Part shown: piece after piece, positions 24,526 to 32,800 of the stretch
Layout of the letters: each line of letters opens with the position of its first letter
Position numbering within the stretch: position 1 is the stretch's first letter
From: Bryobacteraceae bacterium
Lineage (GTDB): Bacteria > Acidobacteriota > Terriglobia > Bryobacterales > Bryobacteraceae
Assembly (NCBI GenBank): GCA_030039005.1
Contig: JASHQT010000169.1
Location: 1 to 49,231 of the forward strand
Reading direction: 5' to 3'
DNA: 49,231 nt
Made by a program: the position numbers and the translations under genes
The notes under the pieces: generated by a model
The model's database searches: none
What the model saw: the letters and a program-made list of their open reading frames with translations, nothing else
What the model was told of the DNA's origin: nothing

Positions 24526-25848
24526 CTAGTCTACTGGTTCGAGACGCAACACCATCCCGTGCGGACCATCGGGGCGAGGCTTGTGATCGGGCTGCGGATT
24601 GGGAAACCCGGTGGTATCCTCGGCGGTTTCGGTCGCGAGGTATATATAGCCGTCCGGGCCCTGGCGGACGTCGCGAATTCGTACGTCGAGCTGCGTGAGC
24701 AACGACTCGCGGCGTTCCTCCTGAGGCGCCGGCTGATTGAAAGCGACGCGCTGGAGCTGCTGGCCGCTGAGCGCTCCGATAAACAGGCTTCCTTTCCAAT
24801 AAGGAAAGCGATCGCCGGTGTAGAGGATGAGGCTGGAGGGGCTGATGGCGGGTACCCAAAACATGACCGGCATTTCCATCCCCGGCCTGTAATAGGACTG
24901 CTCGGAAGCGGTGTTGCCGTTATAGATGCGTCCGAATGAGACCAGCGGCCAGCCATAATTCTTGCCCGGCGCGAGGATGTTCAATTCATCGCCGCCCATG
25001 GGGCCGATTTCGCAGGACCACAGCGTTCCCGTTTGCTGATCCCACGCGAATCCGTAGACGTTGCGGTGGCCGTAGGTATAAATCTCCGGCCTGGCGTCCG
25101 CGCGGCCAACGAACGGATTATCGGGCGGGATGCCGCCGTCGTCGCGTAGCCGCAGCACCTTGCCGGCGTCGTTGTCGAGATGCTGCGCGGCAATGCGCGC
25201 GCTCGCGTCGTCGGTGGTGACATGAATGTCGCGATCGCCAACCGCGAGGTAGATCATGCCGTCCGGACCGAATGCCGCGCGCCCAGCCAAAGCGCCGCCG
25301 GCCTGCCACGCGTCAGCGATGAAGATGTCGTGGACATCGGTGAGCGCCTTGCCATCGAAGTGACCGCGCGCCAGTGCGAGCGTGGTGCGTTTGGGTGCGT
25401 CCTCTTTCGCCGTCGCGGTGTCCGAATCGTCCGCCTTCTGGTAGGACAAATACACGAAATGATTCTGGTCGAACCGCGGATGCACCAGCACGGAGTTGAG
25501 CGTCTGCGCGTGCAAGGAGGAAGCCGGCCAGCCCGAAACAGGATTGGGCTCGAGCGCGCCGTCGCGGATGATGCGTAAGCGCCCGGGTGTTTCGGTAACC
25601 AGCATGGTGCGGCCATCGGGAAGAAACGCGATGTGCCAGGGACGGTCCAGGCCGGTGGCCATCGGAACCACGCGGAAGCGATGGCGCTCGCCGGGTGGAC
25701 AACCGCCGTGCGGCTGTCCGTTGGGAGAACATGGGCCAGGCGTGTAGGTATCGAAGGTCGTGGGCTGGGCGAGGGCGCCGTCCTGTTGCGCCATGAGGGG
25801 AACGGCGGCGAGAACCAGAGGGAGGGCTGCTAAGGTGAAAGTCCGCAT
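24526..25848 (-). CDS. PQQ-dependent soluble sugar dehydrogenase (glucose/sorbosone type)
   Basis: This 440-residue exported enzyme has a signal peptide (TFTLAALPLVLAAVPLMAQQ). The ATG at 25848 is chosen because AGGAGG lies eight bases upstream; the longer frame has no such site. The six-bladed propeller markers of the sGDH/aldose sugar dehydrogenase family are present: LDRPWHIAFLPDGRTMLVTE, NSVLVHPRFDQNHFVYLSY, GPDGMIYLAVGDRD, GHRNVYGFAWD, GPMGGDELNILAPGKNYGWP and the closing QGPDGYIYLATE. Such enzymes oxidise aldoses in the periplasm with PQQ and pass electrons to the respiratory chain. No PQQ biosynthesis gene is in the window. Confidence 0.85.
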   Translation of the reverse strand: MRTFTLAALPLVLAAVPLMAQQDGALAQPTTFDTYTPGPCSPNGQPHGGCPPGERHRFRVVPMATGLDRPWHIAFLPDGRTMLVTETPGRLRIIRDGALEPNPVSGWPASSLHAQTLNSVLVHPRFDQNHFVYLSYQKADDSDTATAKEDAPKRTTLALARGHFDGKALTDVHDIFIADAWQAGGALAGRAAFGPDGMIYLAVGDRDIHVTTDDASARIAAQHLDNDAGKVLRLRDDGGIPPDNPFVGRADARPEIYTYGHRNVYGFAWDQQTGTLWSCEIGPMGGDELNILAPGKNYGWPLVSFGRIYNGNTASEQSYYRPGMEMPVMFWVPAISPSSLILYTGDRFPYWKGSLFIGALSGQQLQRVAFNQPAPQEERRESLLTQLDVRIRDVRQGPDGYIYLATETAEDTTGFPNPQPDHKPRPDGPHGMVLRLEPVD

Positions 25849-25917
25849 GTTCTGTTTACCTCCTGGAGCGCTCTTATAGGACATGGCTCTTATATAACAG
25901 GAACGCGCCGTTTGCAA

Positions 25918-25933
25918 GAGATGCCGCCGGCCG
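25918..25933. repeat. Left 16-bp flanking direct repeat of the insertion sequence
   Basis: GAGATGCCGCCGGCCG occurs here and again at 27388-27403, exactly flanking an element that begins TGTCG and ends CGACA. This is the expected appearance of a target-site duplication. Long duplications are known for some IS1202/ISNCY-type elements. Confidence 0.6.
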
Positions 25934-25938
25934 TGTCG

Positions 25939-25984
25939 TTAGCACGTTAGTTGTCCGGTGAAATTAGCACGTTAGTTGTCTGGT
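25939..25984. repeat. Duplicated transposase-binding motif, left end
   Basis: Two copies of TTAGCACGTTAGTTGTCYGGT start 25 bases apart (25939 and 25964). They are matched by inverted copies at the right end (27324-27344 full, 27349-27360 partial). Paired subterminal sites at each end are probably the transposase recognition sites. Confidence 0.65.
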
Positions 25985-26057
25985 CCAGGCCGGGCGGGGC
26001 GAAGCTGGCGATGTGGAAGCGAGCCAGCCAGAGTTGCCCGCCCGAGAGACGGAGCGG

Positions 26058-27317
26058 ATGATGAAACTACAAGACGTGATTTTGAAAGCGATGGCCAAGA
26101 GGCTGAGCTGGATTGAGGCGGCCGAGATCGCGGGCATGAGCGTGCGGAACATGCAGCGCATGCGGGCGCGCTATCAGAAGGAGGGTTATAAAGGCCTTTT
26201 CGACCTGCGGCGGGGCAAGGTGAGCTATCACCGGGTGCCGTTGGCGACCGTGGAGCGGGTGCTGGCGCTCTATCAGGACAAGTATTTCGACTGCAACGTG
26301 CGGCATTTTCAGGAGAAACTGCGGGAACAGGAGGGCATCCAACTCAGCTACAGTTTTGTGAAGCAAGCCTTGCAGGGGGCGGGGTTGGTAGTGCGACGCA
26401 AGAAACGAGGTCCCCACCGCCGGCGTCGTCCACGGCGTCCTTTACCGGGGATGCTTTTGCACATCGACGGCAGCAAACATCGCTGGTTGCAGGATGAACG
26501 GTATTACGATCTGATCGTGATTCTGGACGATGCGACCAGCGAGATCTACTACGCGCAGCTGGTGGAGGAAGAATCGACCTTAACCGTGATGGCGGCTTTG
26601 AGAGCAGTGATCGAGCGCAAGGGACTGTTCTGCGCGCTGTACAGCGACCGTGGTAGCCATTTCTTTCTTACGCCCAAAGCCGGCGAGGCGGTGGATAAGA
26701 GCCGCGTTACGCAGGTAGGCAGGGCGCTGAAGGAGCTGGGGATTCAGATGATCCCGGCGTATTCCCCGCAAGCCCGCGGACGCATGGAGCGCAGCTATGG
26801 AACATGGCAAGGAAGGTTACCGCAGGAACTGCGTCTGGCCGGGATCCGGAGTCTGGAAGCGGCCAATGCATTTCTGCGGGAGCATTACATCGCCGCCTTC
26901 AACGCTCAGTTCGCCCTGAAAGCAGCCGAACGCGGCACCGCGTTCCGGCCGTGCATGCGGCGTGATCTGGACTGGGTGTTTTCGATTCAGACTGAGCGCG
27001 TGGTGGCCAAGGACAATACCGTCGCGATTCGCGATCGCTGGTGGCAGCTGGATAAGACGCGCTGGCGCCACACGCTAGCAGGTCAAACCGTGACCATTCA
27101 CCAGCATCTGGACGGCACGGTCTCGATTCGTTATGGACCGCATGTGGTGGGCCGTGGAAATGCCGGGTCCGTGGAAGCGATGGAAAACCAAACCCAGGTT
27201 TCCCACCGCTCCCACCGCCCCTTGGAAATCGCCGCTGGCGATTCCCACATTCCCACCGCCACGGTGACGGGTAGTAAAGTTCCTTCTTCCAAGTCAAAGG
27301 CGGAGAGGGTGGCGTGA
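26058..27317 (+). CDS. DDE transposase of the insertion sequence (IS1202/ISNCY type, rve core)
   Basis: This product of about 419 residues has an N-terminal helix-turn-helix (WIEAAEIAGMSVRNMQRM) and a second basic HTH-like segment (GIQLSYSFVKQALQGAG). The retroviral-integrase-type catalytic core has the first Asp in LHIDGSKHRW, the second in YSDRGSHF and the Glu in GRMERSYGTWQ. The ATG at 26058 (MMKLQDVILKAMAK) is chosen because related transposases begin with this block; an in-frame GTG at 26013 would add 15 residues. The His/Ser/Pro-rich C-terminus is typical of related copies. No frameshift is present, so the gene looks functional. Confidence 0.82.
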   Translation: MMKLQDVILKAMAKRLSWIEAAEIAGMSVRNMQRMRARYQKEGYKGLFDLRRGKVSYHRVPLATVERVLALYQDKYFDCNVRHFQEKLREQEGIQLSYSFVKQALQGAGLVVRRKKRGPHRRRRPRRPLPGMLLHIDGSKHRWLQDERYYDLIVILDDATSEIYYAQLVEEESTLTVMAALRAVIERKGLFCALYSDRGSHFFLTPKAGEAVDKSRVTQVGRALKELGIQMIPAYSPQARGRMERSYGTWQGRLPQELRLAGIRSLEAANAFLREHYIAAFNAQFALKAAERGTAFRPCMRRDLDWVFSIQTERVVAKDNTVAIRDRWWQLDKTRWRHTLAGQTVTIHQHLDGTVSIRYGPHVVGRGNAGSVEAMENQTQVSHRSHRPLEIAAGDSHIPTATVTGSKVPSSKSKAERVA

Positions 27318-27387
27318 AACCAAACCGGACAACTAACGTGTTAATAAAACCGGACAACTACAAAAGCTACCGACAGAGATGCCGACA

Positions 27388-27403
27388 GAGATGCCGCCGG
27401 CCG
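27388..27403. repeat. Right 16-bp flanking direct repeat of the insertion sequence
   Basis: This is an exact copy of 25918-25933, immediately right of the terminal CGACA. It is followed by a tandem GC-rich decamer (CCGCGGCGGG twice, 27401-27420). Confidence 0.6.
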
Positions 27404-27474
27404 CGGCGGGCCGCGGCGGGCCCGCTTGACGCGGAAGTCTCGGAGGGCTAGCATCAATGCCCAGGGGGTGCAGG

Positions 27475-28740
27475 GTGAAGATCATCGTTTCCTTAGGGAT
27501 TGCGCTGGCCGCAATGTCCGCCCAGGCACAGGTCACGTTCACTAAAGACGTGGCGCCTATCTTGCAGAGCCGATGCCAGGTATGCCACCGGCCCAACACG
27601 TTCGCCCCGATGTCGCTACTCACTTATGAGGAAGCGCGGCCGTGGGCGAAATCGATCAGGCAGAAGGTGCTCGCGCGGGAAATGCCGCCCTGGTATATCG
27701 ACAAGAACGTCGGCATTCAAGATTTCAAGAACGATGCCTCGCTCACCGACCAGGAAATCGCCACCATCGTGGCCTGGGTGAACGATGGATCTCCCAAAGG
27801 CGACCCCAAGGACATGCCGGCTCCCCGAAAATTTGACGATTCCGATCGCTGGCACATTCGCCCAGATCTTGTTGTGCAACTGCCGAAAGACGAGATTGTG
27901 CCCGCTCAGGCGTCTGACCGCTGGGTAGACGTCCTGGTCGATTCCGGGTTGACGGAGGATCGCTACATCAAGGGCATCGAAATTAAGCCGCTCAAGGGCT
28001 TCCGCGCCGTGCACCATGCCACGACTTCCATGAAACACGACGATGATCCCGATTCAGGCGACAACGTCCAAGGCGTCTTCCTCAATGAATACGCGCTCGG
28101 CAAAAACGCCGACGTGTTCCCGGACGGTGCGGGCCGTTTAATCAAGGCAGGGACGAAATTCAATTTCAACCTTCATCTTCACGCCATTGGCCAGGACACG
28201 GCCGTCAATATTGCGCTGGCGCTGGAGCTTTATCCCAAAGGATACGTGCCGCATTATATTGAAGTCACCGAAAAGGTTGGAGACCCGAAGGATATCGACC
28301 TCCCGCCTAACACCGATAACATCCGCTTCGATGGCTACCAGACATTAACGCAGCCTGCTCGGCTGCTGTCGTTCCAGCCTCATATGCACAACCGCGGTAA
28401 GGCGTCGTGTATGGAAGCCATCTATCCGAGCGGCCACAAGGTGGAAATGCTGAGCTGCGTGAGCAGGTACCAGTTCAACTGGCATTTGGTGTATATCTAT
28501 CGAGAAGACGAACAGCCGCTGTTGCCCGCCGGAACCATCCTGCACCTGATTTCGTGGTACAACAACTCAGCTAACAACAAGTTCAACCCCGATCCGGACA
28601 ACACGATTACCTACGGACAGCGGACCATCGATGAAATGGGCGGCGCGTGGGTCAGCTATTACTATCTTTCCGACGCCGAGTTCCAGAAGCAGGTCGCGGA
28701 GCGCAAAGCAAAACAGCAGACCGTGGCGGGTACTAAGTAA
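27475..28740 (+). CDS. Cytochrome c fused to a copper type II (PHM-like) monooxygenase
   Basis: This 421-residue exported protein starts at GTG 27475, which gives an immediate signal peptide (KIIVSLGIALAAMSAQA); the in-frame ATG six codons upstream is less likely. Residues about 20-110 are a c-type cytochrome domain with CQVCH at 34-38 and a Met in REMPPW. The rest follows the copper-ligand order of peptidylglycine alpha-hydroxylating monooxygenase: H180-H181 (AVHHATT), H234/H236 (NLHLHAIG), H303-M-H305 (QPHMHNRGK) and M388 in DEMGGAWVSYYY. In PHM these positions are the CuH pair plus third His, and the CuM HxH plus Met. The expected activity is copper-dependent O2 activation with electrons from the fused haem. 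Substrate is unknown. Its stop overlaps the next gene's ATG (TAATG). Confidence 0.78.
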   Translation: MKIIVSLGIALAAMSAQAQVTFTKDVAPILQSRCQVCHRPNTFAPMSLLTYEEARPWAKSIRQKVLAREMPPWYIDKNVGIQDFKNDASLTDQEIATIVAWVNDGSPKGDPKDMPAPRKFDDSDRWHIRPDLVVQLPKDEIVPAQASDRWVDVLVDSGLTEDRYIKGIEIKPLKGFRAVHHATTSMKHDDDPDSGDNVQGVFLNEYALGKNADVFPDGAGRLIKAGTKFNFNLHLHAIGQDTAVNIALALELYPKGYVPHYIEVTEKVGDPKDIDLPPNTDNIRFDGYQTLTQPARLLSFQPHMHNRGKASCMEAIYPSGHKVEMLSCVSRYQFNWHLVYIYREDEQPLLPAGTILHLISWYNNSANNKFNPDPDNTITYGQRTIDEMGGAWVSYYYLSDAEFQKQVAERKAKQQTVAGTK

Positions 28741-29570
28741 TGCGGTTCGCCGCTCTGGCCTGCTTACTCGCGGCATTTGAGGCGAACGCCCAGGTGCAAT
28801 ACGCGCGCGGGCAGAACGTCGCTCCGATATTTGAAGGCTGGGAGCACAATGCCGACGGCACCTATAGCCTGGTTTTCGGTTACCTGAACCGCAATTACGA
28901 AGAGGAAGTCGACATTCCGATCGGCCCGCAGAACTCTTTTACCCTCCGCGGCGAAACTTTCGGGGACAAAGGCCAGCCCACGCATTTCTATCCCAGGCGG
29001 CAACGATTCCTGTTCCGGGTGGTGGTGCCGGCCGACTGGAATAAAGAAGAGAAAGTGGTGTGGACCTTGACTTCGCACGGCCGTACCGATCAAGCCAAGG
29101 GATGGCTGCAACCCGAATGGGAGCTTAGTCCGGACGTATTGGTGGAGAACATGGAAGGCGGCGTTCGCGATCCCAACAACAAGCCACCAACTCTCGAAGC
29201 CAAAGCCGACGTTGCCAGCGCGACACTCTCGAGTGGAGCCACGTTGACGGCCGTTGCCACCGATGACGGGCTGCCAAAACCATACCGTCGCAACAATTCC
29301 AACGCTGCGCGCAGTGACTCGCCGCGGCGTCCGATGGGCGTGGACATCAAATGGATTCAATACCGGGGACCGGGCAAAGTGACTTTCGATGCGCCCAATA
29401 GTCCGGTCGTGCATGGAGAAGCGATCCATTTGACCTCGAAGGCGACTTTCAGCGCTCCGGGTACTTACGTGCTCCGCGCAATTGCTTTTGACGGACAGTT
29501 GTTCACCACGCAAGATGTTACCGTGACGGTGACTGGGAATCCGGAGACGTCAGCGCAGAATCAACGCTGA
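28740..29570 (+). CDS. Secreted partner protein of the PHM-like monooxygenase
   Basis: This 276-residue product has a signal peptide (RFAALACLLAAFEANA) and shares one base with the stop of the upstream gene (TAATG), so the two are coupled. It appears to be beta-rich. The N-terminal part (VAPIFEGWEHNADGTYSLVFGYLNRNYEEE) recurs in acidobacterial exported proteins. The C-terminal third (VHGEAIHLTSKATFSAPGTYVLRAIAFDG) looks like an Ig/PKD-type domain that ends by stating a property of loss or display. No catalytic motif is visible. It probably works with the upstream oxygenase at the cell surface or periplasm, as a substrate-binding or scaffold subunit. Confidence 0.65.
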   Translation: MRFAALACLLAAFEANAQVQYARGQNVAPIFEGWEHNADGTYSLVFGYLNRNYEEEVDIPIGPQNSFTLRGETFGDKGQPTHFYPRRQRFLFRVVVPADWNKEEKVVWTLTSHGRTDQAKGWLQPEWELSPDVLVENMEGGVRDPNNKPPTLEAKADVASATLSSGATLTAVATDDGLPKPYRRNNSNAARSDSPRRPMGVDIKWIQYRGPGKVTFDAPNSPVVHGEAIHLTSKATFSAPGTYVLRAIAFDGQLFTTQDVTVTVTGNPETSAQNQR

Positions 29571-29584
29571 AACTGGATTTCACG

Positions 29585-30961
29585 CTAGCGGCTCCTTCCG
29601 GCTTCTTCCAAGTCGTCTCGCACCACCTTGCCGCCCTTCATCACGAACTTCACGCGCTCCAGTTCGGTGATATCCGCGAGCGGGTCGCCTGAAACCGCAA
29701 TGATGTCCGCGTACTTGCCTTTTTGAATCGTGCCGATCTGATTCTGCCAACCTAAGGCTTCCGCATTGATGATGGTTCCCGCCTGAATTGCTCGTAGCGG
29801 TCTCAGCCCGGCAATTTTCACCAGCGCCTCGATTTCCAGCGCCTGCGTGCCGTGAGCAAAAGTTGCGCCGTCCGCGCCGCTGCCGGACATAATTTTCAAC
29901 CCTTGCGTGGCTGCCGCCAGGCGCGTGGCCCGTTCGAAGATCGGAATGATGCGATACTTGCCGCCTGTGTTGCGTGCATCGTTATCATCGATGCCCGGCT
30001 CGGTGTAGCGCACAATCGTGGGATCGTAATACAGCTTCTTCGCCACCATGGTGTTGAGCATCTCCTGGTCCAGGCCGAAGCCGTGCTCGATGGTGTCGCA
30101 GCCCGCGGTGATCGCGTTTTGCAGGCCCTGACCGCCATACACGTGGCACGCCGCCTTCTTTCCTAGCTTGTGCGTTTCGTCCACCAGCGCTTCGACGACC
30201 GGCAGCGGGTAAGTTACTTCGTATTCATCCTTGCCGTCGGGAGTGAACGAGTACGCTCCGGCCGGAAAGAGCTTGATCCAATCGGCGCCGTGCACAATCT
30301 GTTCCTTCACCGCCGCCCGAGCGTCCGCCTCCGAGCGGACCACCGTACTCGCCAATGGATTATCGGGGTGCTGCGGGTCCGCTGTCTTTGCGCCCCAAAC
30401 GATTCCCAGCGTCGATACCTGGTAGCGCGGTCCGTCAATCCGCCCTTCGTTGATCGCGTTGCGGATCGCGATATCTCCGTAGCCGTTCCCGTGCGTGCTC
30501 ATATCGCGCGCCGCCGTAAAGCCGGCCCGCAAGTTGGCCTGCACGTTCGCCACGGCGATGGTCATCGCCTCTTCCGTCGTAACCGTAGGGCGTCGCGTGT
30601 CGAACATGTGGGTGTGCGCGTCAATCAACCCTGGCAGCACGGTGGCGCGGCTCAGGTCGATCACTCGCGCACCCGCTGGAATCTTCACCGCGCCTTCCGC
30701 TCCCGTTTCAGCGATGCGGTCGCCCGAAATGATAATCACTTGTTTGGCCAGCATGCGCCCGGTCTCGGTATCGAGCACGTGGCCGGCGCGAATGGCTTCC
30801 ACCCGCGGCGCCGGAGGACATTGGTAAACCCCGCCATCGGACCCAATACACGGCGTAGCCCCCGCGCCCCGCCAGTTCTGCGCCATCTTCGGCGCTTGCG
30901 CCCACACCGCGATTTCCATCAGGGTGGTGAGCGCGATCCCGATCACCAGCTTTGCTTGCAT
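29585..30961 (-). CDS. Exported amidohydrolase (imidazolonepropionase / prolidase-like)
   Basis: This 458-residue metal-dependent hydrolase has a signal peptide beginning at the ATG of 30961 (KLVIGIALTTLMEIAVWAQ); the frame runs 36 codons further without a signal-like start. It has the family's metal ligands: HxH in LPGLIDAHTHMF, His in KKAACHVYGG, His in CDTIEHGFGLD and a late Asp in SGSGADGATFAHG. The C-terminal beta domain is also typical (GTIQKGKYADIIAVSGDPL). Related secreted amidohydrolases cleave dipeptides, lactams or amides; the substrate here is unknown. It converges with the PHM-like operon, with only 14 bases between stops. Confidence 0.85.
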   Translation of the reverse strand: MQAKLVIGIALTTLMEIAVWAQAPKMAQNWRGAGATPCIGSDGGVYQCPPAPRVEAIRAGHVLDTETGRMLAKQVIIISGDRIAETGAEGAVKIPAGARVIDLSRATVLPGLIDAHTHMFDTRRPTVTTEEAMTIAVANVQANLRAGFTAARDMSTHGNGYGDIAIRNAINEGRIDGPRYQVSTLGIVWGAKTADPQHPDNPLASTVVRSEADARAAVKEQIVHGADWIKLFPAGAYSFTPDGKDEYEVTYPLPVVEALVDETHKLGKKAACHVYGGQGLQNAITAGCDTIEHGFGLDQEMLNTMVAKKLYYDPTIVRYTEPGIDDNDARNTGGKYRIIPIFERATRLAAATQGLKIMSGSGADGATFAHGTQALEIEALVKIAGLRPLRAIQAGTIINAEALGWQNQIGTIQKGKYADIIAVSGDPLADITELERVKFVMKGGKVVRDDLEEAGRSR

Positions 30962-31022
30962 CGGGACAAGAATATCACCGCGCCGACTGCGGCACGAGGC
31001 CGCGCTTCTCGGGGCTCGATTG

Positions 31023-31874
31023 CTATCGTTTTTCCGGCGATGGCGGAGGCGCGAGGGTGAAGTGGCCATTGACGATGGGATTGCGTTCCTCGCCCTCGCA
31101 GTCCTCGTACACCATGCGGTGAATGGCTTGCACCCTCTCGTAGGTGCGCGTCAGTTCCCAGGGCTTCGTGAAATTCACCGGATCGATGATTGTGAACTGG
31201 TCCTCCAGATGATTCTTGTCGATCATCCGGAGCTTCTCGATGAAATGCGTCTCCGGGCTCAAGTACGTGACCAGTTGCATTTCCTCGATGCCGCCAAAGG
31301 CCAGAACCGGCGTGCCGCCCAGATGCATAAAATCAATCGCAGCTTTGACGGCCACGGTATCGATCACCAGCGTCTGCCCTTCCCAATGGCCAATCGAATC
31401 GCCCCAGACGGTGGGCCACAGATCGTCCTTGCCGGGATGCGCGCGCCCGTCGGTGTAAACGTGGCGAATCTCGCGGCTGGAAAAGATCAGGGCCGTCTCC
31501 TTCGGCGTGGGCAAAACTTCAAACATCAGCGGTGAGTCCAGCATCAGCGCCGGATATCCAAAGGTGCAGGCGCTCACGGCGCCGCCCGGATTTGCGCCAT
31601 TGCGCACGGCTGCCATTTGTTTTCGCTCCACCGCGACGATCTTGTCGATTTTCGCCTGCACCGCGGGCTTATCCGGCGGCGACCATTGCATCTCCTTGAG
31701 CACTTGATCGAGCGACTTGTAAAAGCCTCCGTCCGGGCTGGGCGTCGCACCGACCTGCTGCCACTGGCCGCTCCAGTCGGGCAACGATAGCTCGGCCGAC
31801 GCGGCTCGCGCGGCCATGCCGCCCGTGAGCAGCGCTGTCACGAGCGCGGCCAGTGCGTGCCCGCGCAAACTCAC
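31023..31874 (-). CDS. Secreted acidobacterial family protein (GHWEG type)
   Basis: This 283-residue exported protein has a signal peptide (RGHALAALVTALLTGGMAARAASA) and WSGQWQQVG near the mature N-terminus. It contains ACTFGYP, LPTPKETALIF, DSIGHWEGQTLVIDTVAV (about residues 160-177) and a lipocalin-like end (HFIEKLRMIDKNHLEDQFTI). It shares the GHWEG-T-LV-DT block with the protein at 23506-24501 and is a distant paralogue. It begins inside the last four bases of the DUF6152 gene (overlap 31871-31874), a pairing I recall as recurrent in Acidobacteria and some Proteobacteria. Function is unknown. Confidence 0.72.
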   Translation of the reverse strand: MSLRGHALAALVTALLTGGMAARAASAELSLPDWSGQWQQVGATPSPDGGFYKSLDQVLKEMQWSPPDKPAVQAKIDKIVAVERKQMAAVRNGANPGGAVSACTFGYPALMLDSPLMFEVLPTPKETALIFSSREIRHVYTDGRAHPGKDDLWPTVWGDSIGHWEGQTLVIDTVAVKAAIDFMHLGGTPVLAFGGIEEMQLVTYLSPETHFIEKLRMIDKNHLEDQFTIIDPVNFTKPWELTRTYERVQAIHRMVYEDCEGEERNPIVNGHFTLAPPPSPEKR

Positions 31875-32284
31875 TTGCGGCCTTCCGCTGGTGGCGGTCC
31901 GCCGAGCAGCGGCCCGTTCGGCCCCGTTCCCGACAGGTACTCCCCGCCTTTGGAATTGTCGTGCAAGGGATGGATGTTCAAGGTGATTTTGTCACCCGGT
32001 TTCAGCGTTCCCGGCCGCCAGCCATCCCGCGCCAGATGCTCGGGACTGGTCATTTCAATACTCCACTCTTCTTCGTTCCCTTGGTCATTCTTCACCAGCA
32101 ACTGGATGAACACGTGAGGATTGGTCCAGCGGAAATCTTTCACCGTGCCATGCAGCGTCACCGTCTTGGACTGATCGAACATCGTGAACGAATGGTGGGC
32201 AAGTGCCGGTATTCCGCTTAACGCGAGCAGGGCTGCCAGCGTGGCGGCAATGGCGAGCAGCGTGGAATGGGAGGCTCTGGTCAC
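31871..32284 (-). CDS. DUF6152 family exported protein
   Basis: This small exported protein of about 137 residues is taken from GTG 32284, which has AAGGAA just upstream and leads directly into a signal peptide (LLAIAATLAALLALSGIPALA). An ATG at 32386 would add 34 residues that do not look like a signal. The mature part starts AHHSFTMFDQSKTVTLHG and continues GTVKDFRWTNPHVFIQL, the hallmark of DUF6152, with a mature N-terminal His pair that could bind copper. It ends in a Gly/Pro-rich tail. It overlaps the GHWEG gene by four bases. The role of the domain is unknown. Confidence 0.75.
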   Translation of the reverse strand: MTRASHSTLLAIAATLAALLALSGIPALAHHSFTMFDQSKTVTLHGTVKDFRWTNPHVFIQLLVKNDQGNEEEWSIEMTSPEHLARDGWRPGTLKPGDKITLNIHPLHDNSKGGEYLSGTGPNGPLLGGPPPAEGRK

Positions 32285-32466
32285 TGGTTCCTTAGAGCGG
32301 TCCGAAGATCCGGTATTTTGCTCTCTAGAGCTTGCTTTTACCACATGTGGGCGTGCCGCGCCAAGTCCCGTGGCCGCCTCGGACACCCACCCGGGCGCTG
32401 CTACGCGTACATGGCGAGACCGTCAGGCGTTAGCGGATCTGCTCTCGTGATTCGCGCACGCAGAGT

Positions 32467-32784
32467 TTACGGCGCGCCCAGGCAGTTGCCCTTTCGATCG
32501 CCGCCAATTTGTTCGAACGTGCAGGACGCCTGCTTGTTTCCGGTATACTGGTTCGACTTTATATCGGTGATTTTCACCTTGTACTGCTCGGCCTTCTTGG
32601 CATTCGGAACCATGACGACGATGGAACCGATTTTTGCCTCGCCGTAAGCACCAATGTATTGATTCTCTTGTTCAGAATCGATCGTGATCTGATATTCCTT
32701 TCCGACTTCGGCGTCCTGCGCCAGCAGCGGGGAAACCGAAGTTAAAGCAGCCACGAAGGCTGTCACCGCGAATCGCTTCGACAT
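32467..32784 (-). CDS. Exported small protein with TRAM-like beta-barrel
   Basis: This 105-residue protein has a clear signal peptide (SKRFAVTAFVAALTSVSPLLAQ). The mature part, VGKEYQITIDS...GEAKIGSIVVMVPNAKKAEQYKVKITDIKSN, follows the TRAM domain pattern (GxxYxVTI, G-A-IxxxVVFVPxAxxGExVxVKITxIKxN). Two Cys near the C-terminus (ASCTFE, GNCLG) could form a disulphide. TRAM domains are normally RNA-binding and cytoplasmic, as in MiaB and RumA, so an exported version is unexpected. AGGGAGG lies upstream of the ATG. It sits just downstream of the exported methyltransferase gene on the same strand, 16 bases away. Confidence 0.65.
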   Translation of the reverse strand: MSKRFAVTAFVAALTSVSPLLAQDAEVGKEYQITIDSEQENQYIGAYGEAKIGSIVVMVPNAKKAEQYKVKITDIKSNQYTGNKQASCTFEQIGGDRKGNCLGAP

Positions 32785-32800
32785 AAGGAACCTCCCTCTT

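Larger units (their letters stand above)
25934..27387 (+). mobile_element. Insertion sequence of IS1202/ISNCY type, about 1.45 kb
   Basis: The element begins TGTCG (25934) and ends CGACA (27387). The left end holds two 21-bp motif copies, TTAGCACGTTAGTTGTCCGGT at 25939-25959 and one differing by a single base at 25964-25984. The right end has an inverted copy at 27324-27344 and a partial one at 27349-27360. Right of these the 12-base unit CGACAGAGATGC occurs twice (from 27371 and 27383), so the right tip is slightly duplicated and the inner CGACA at 27371-27375 is an alternative end. The single transposase gene is intact. Near-identical ends and an open frame suggest recent, possibly still mobile, insertion. 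Confidence 0.7.
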
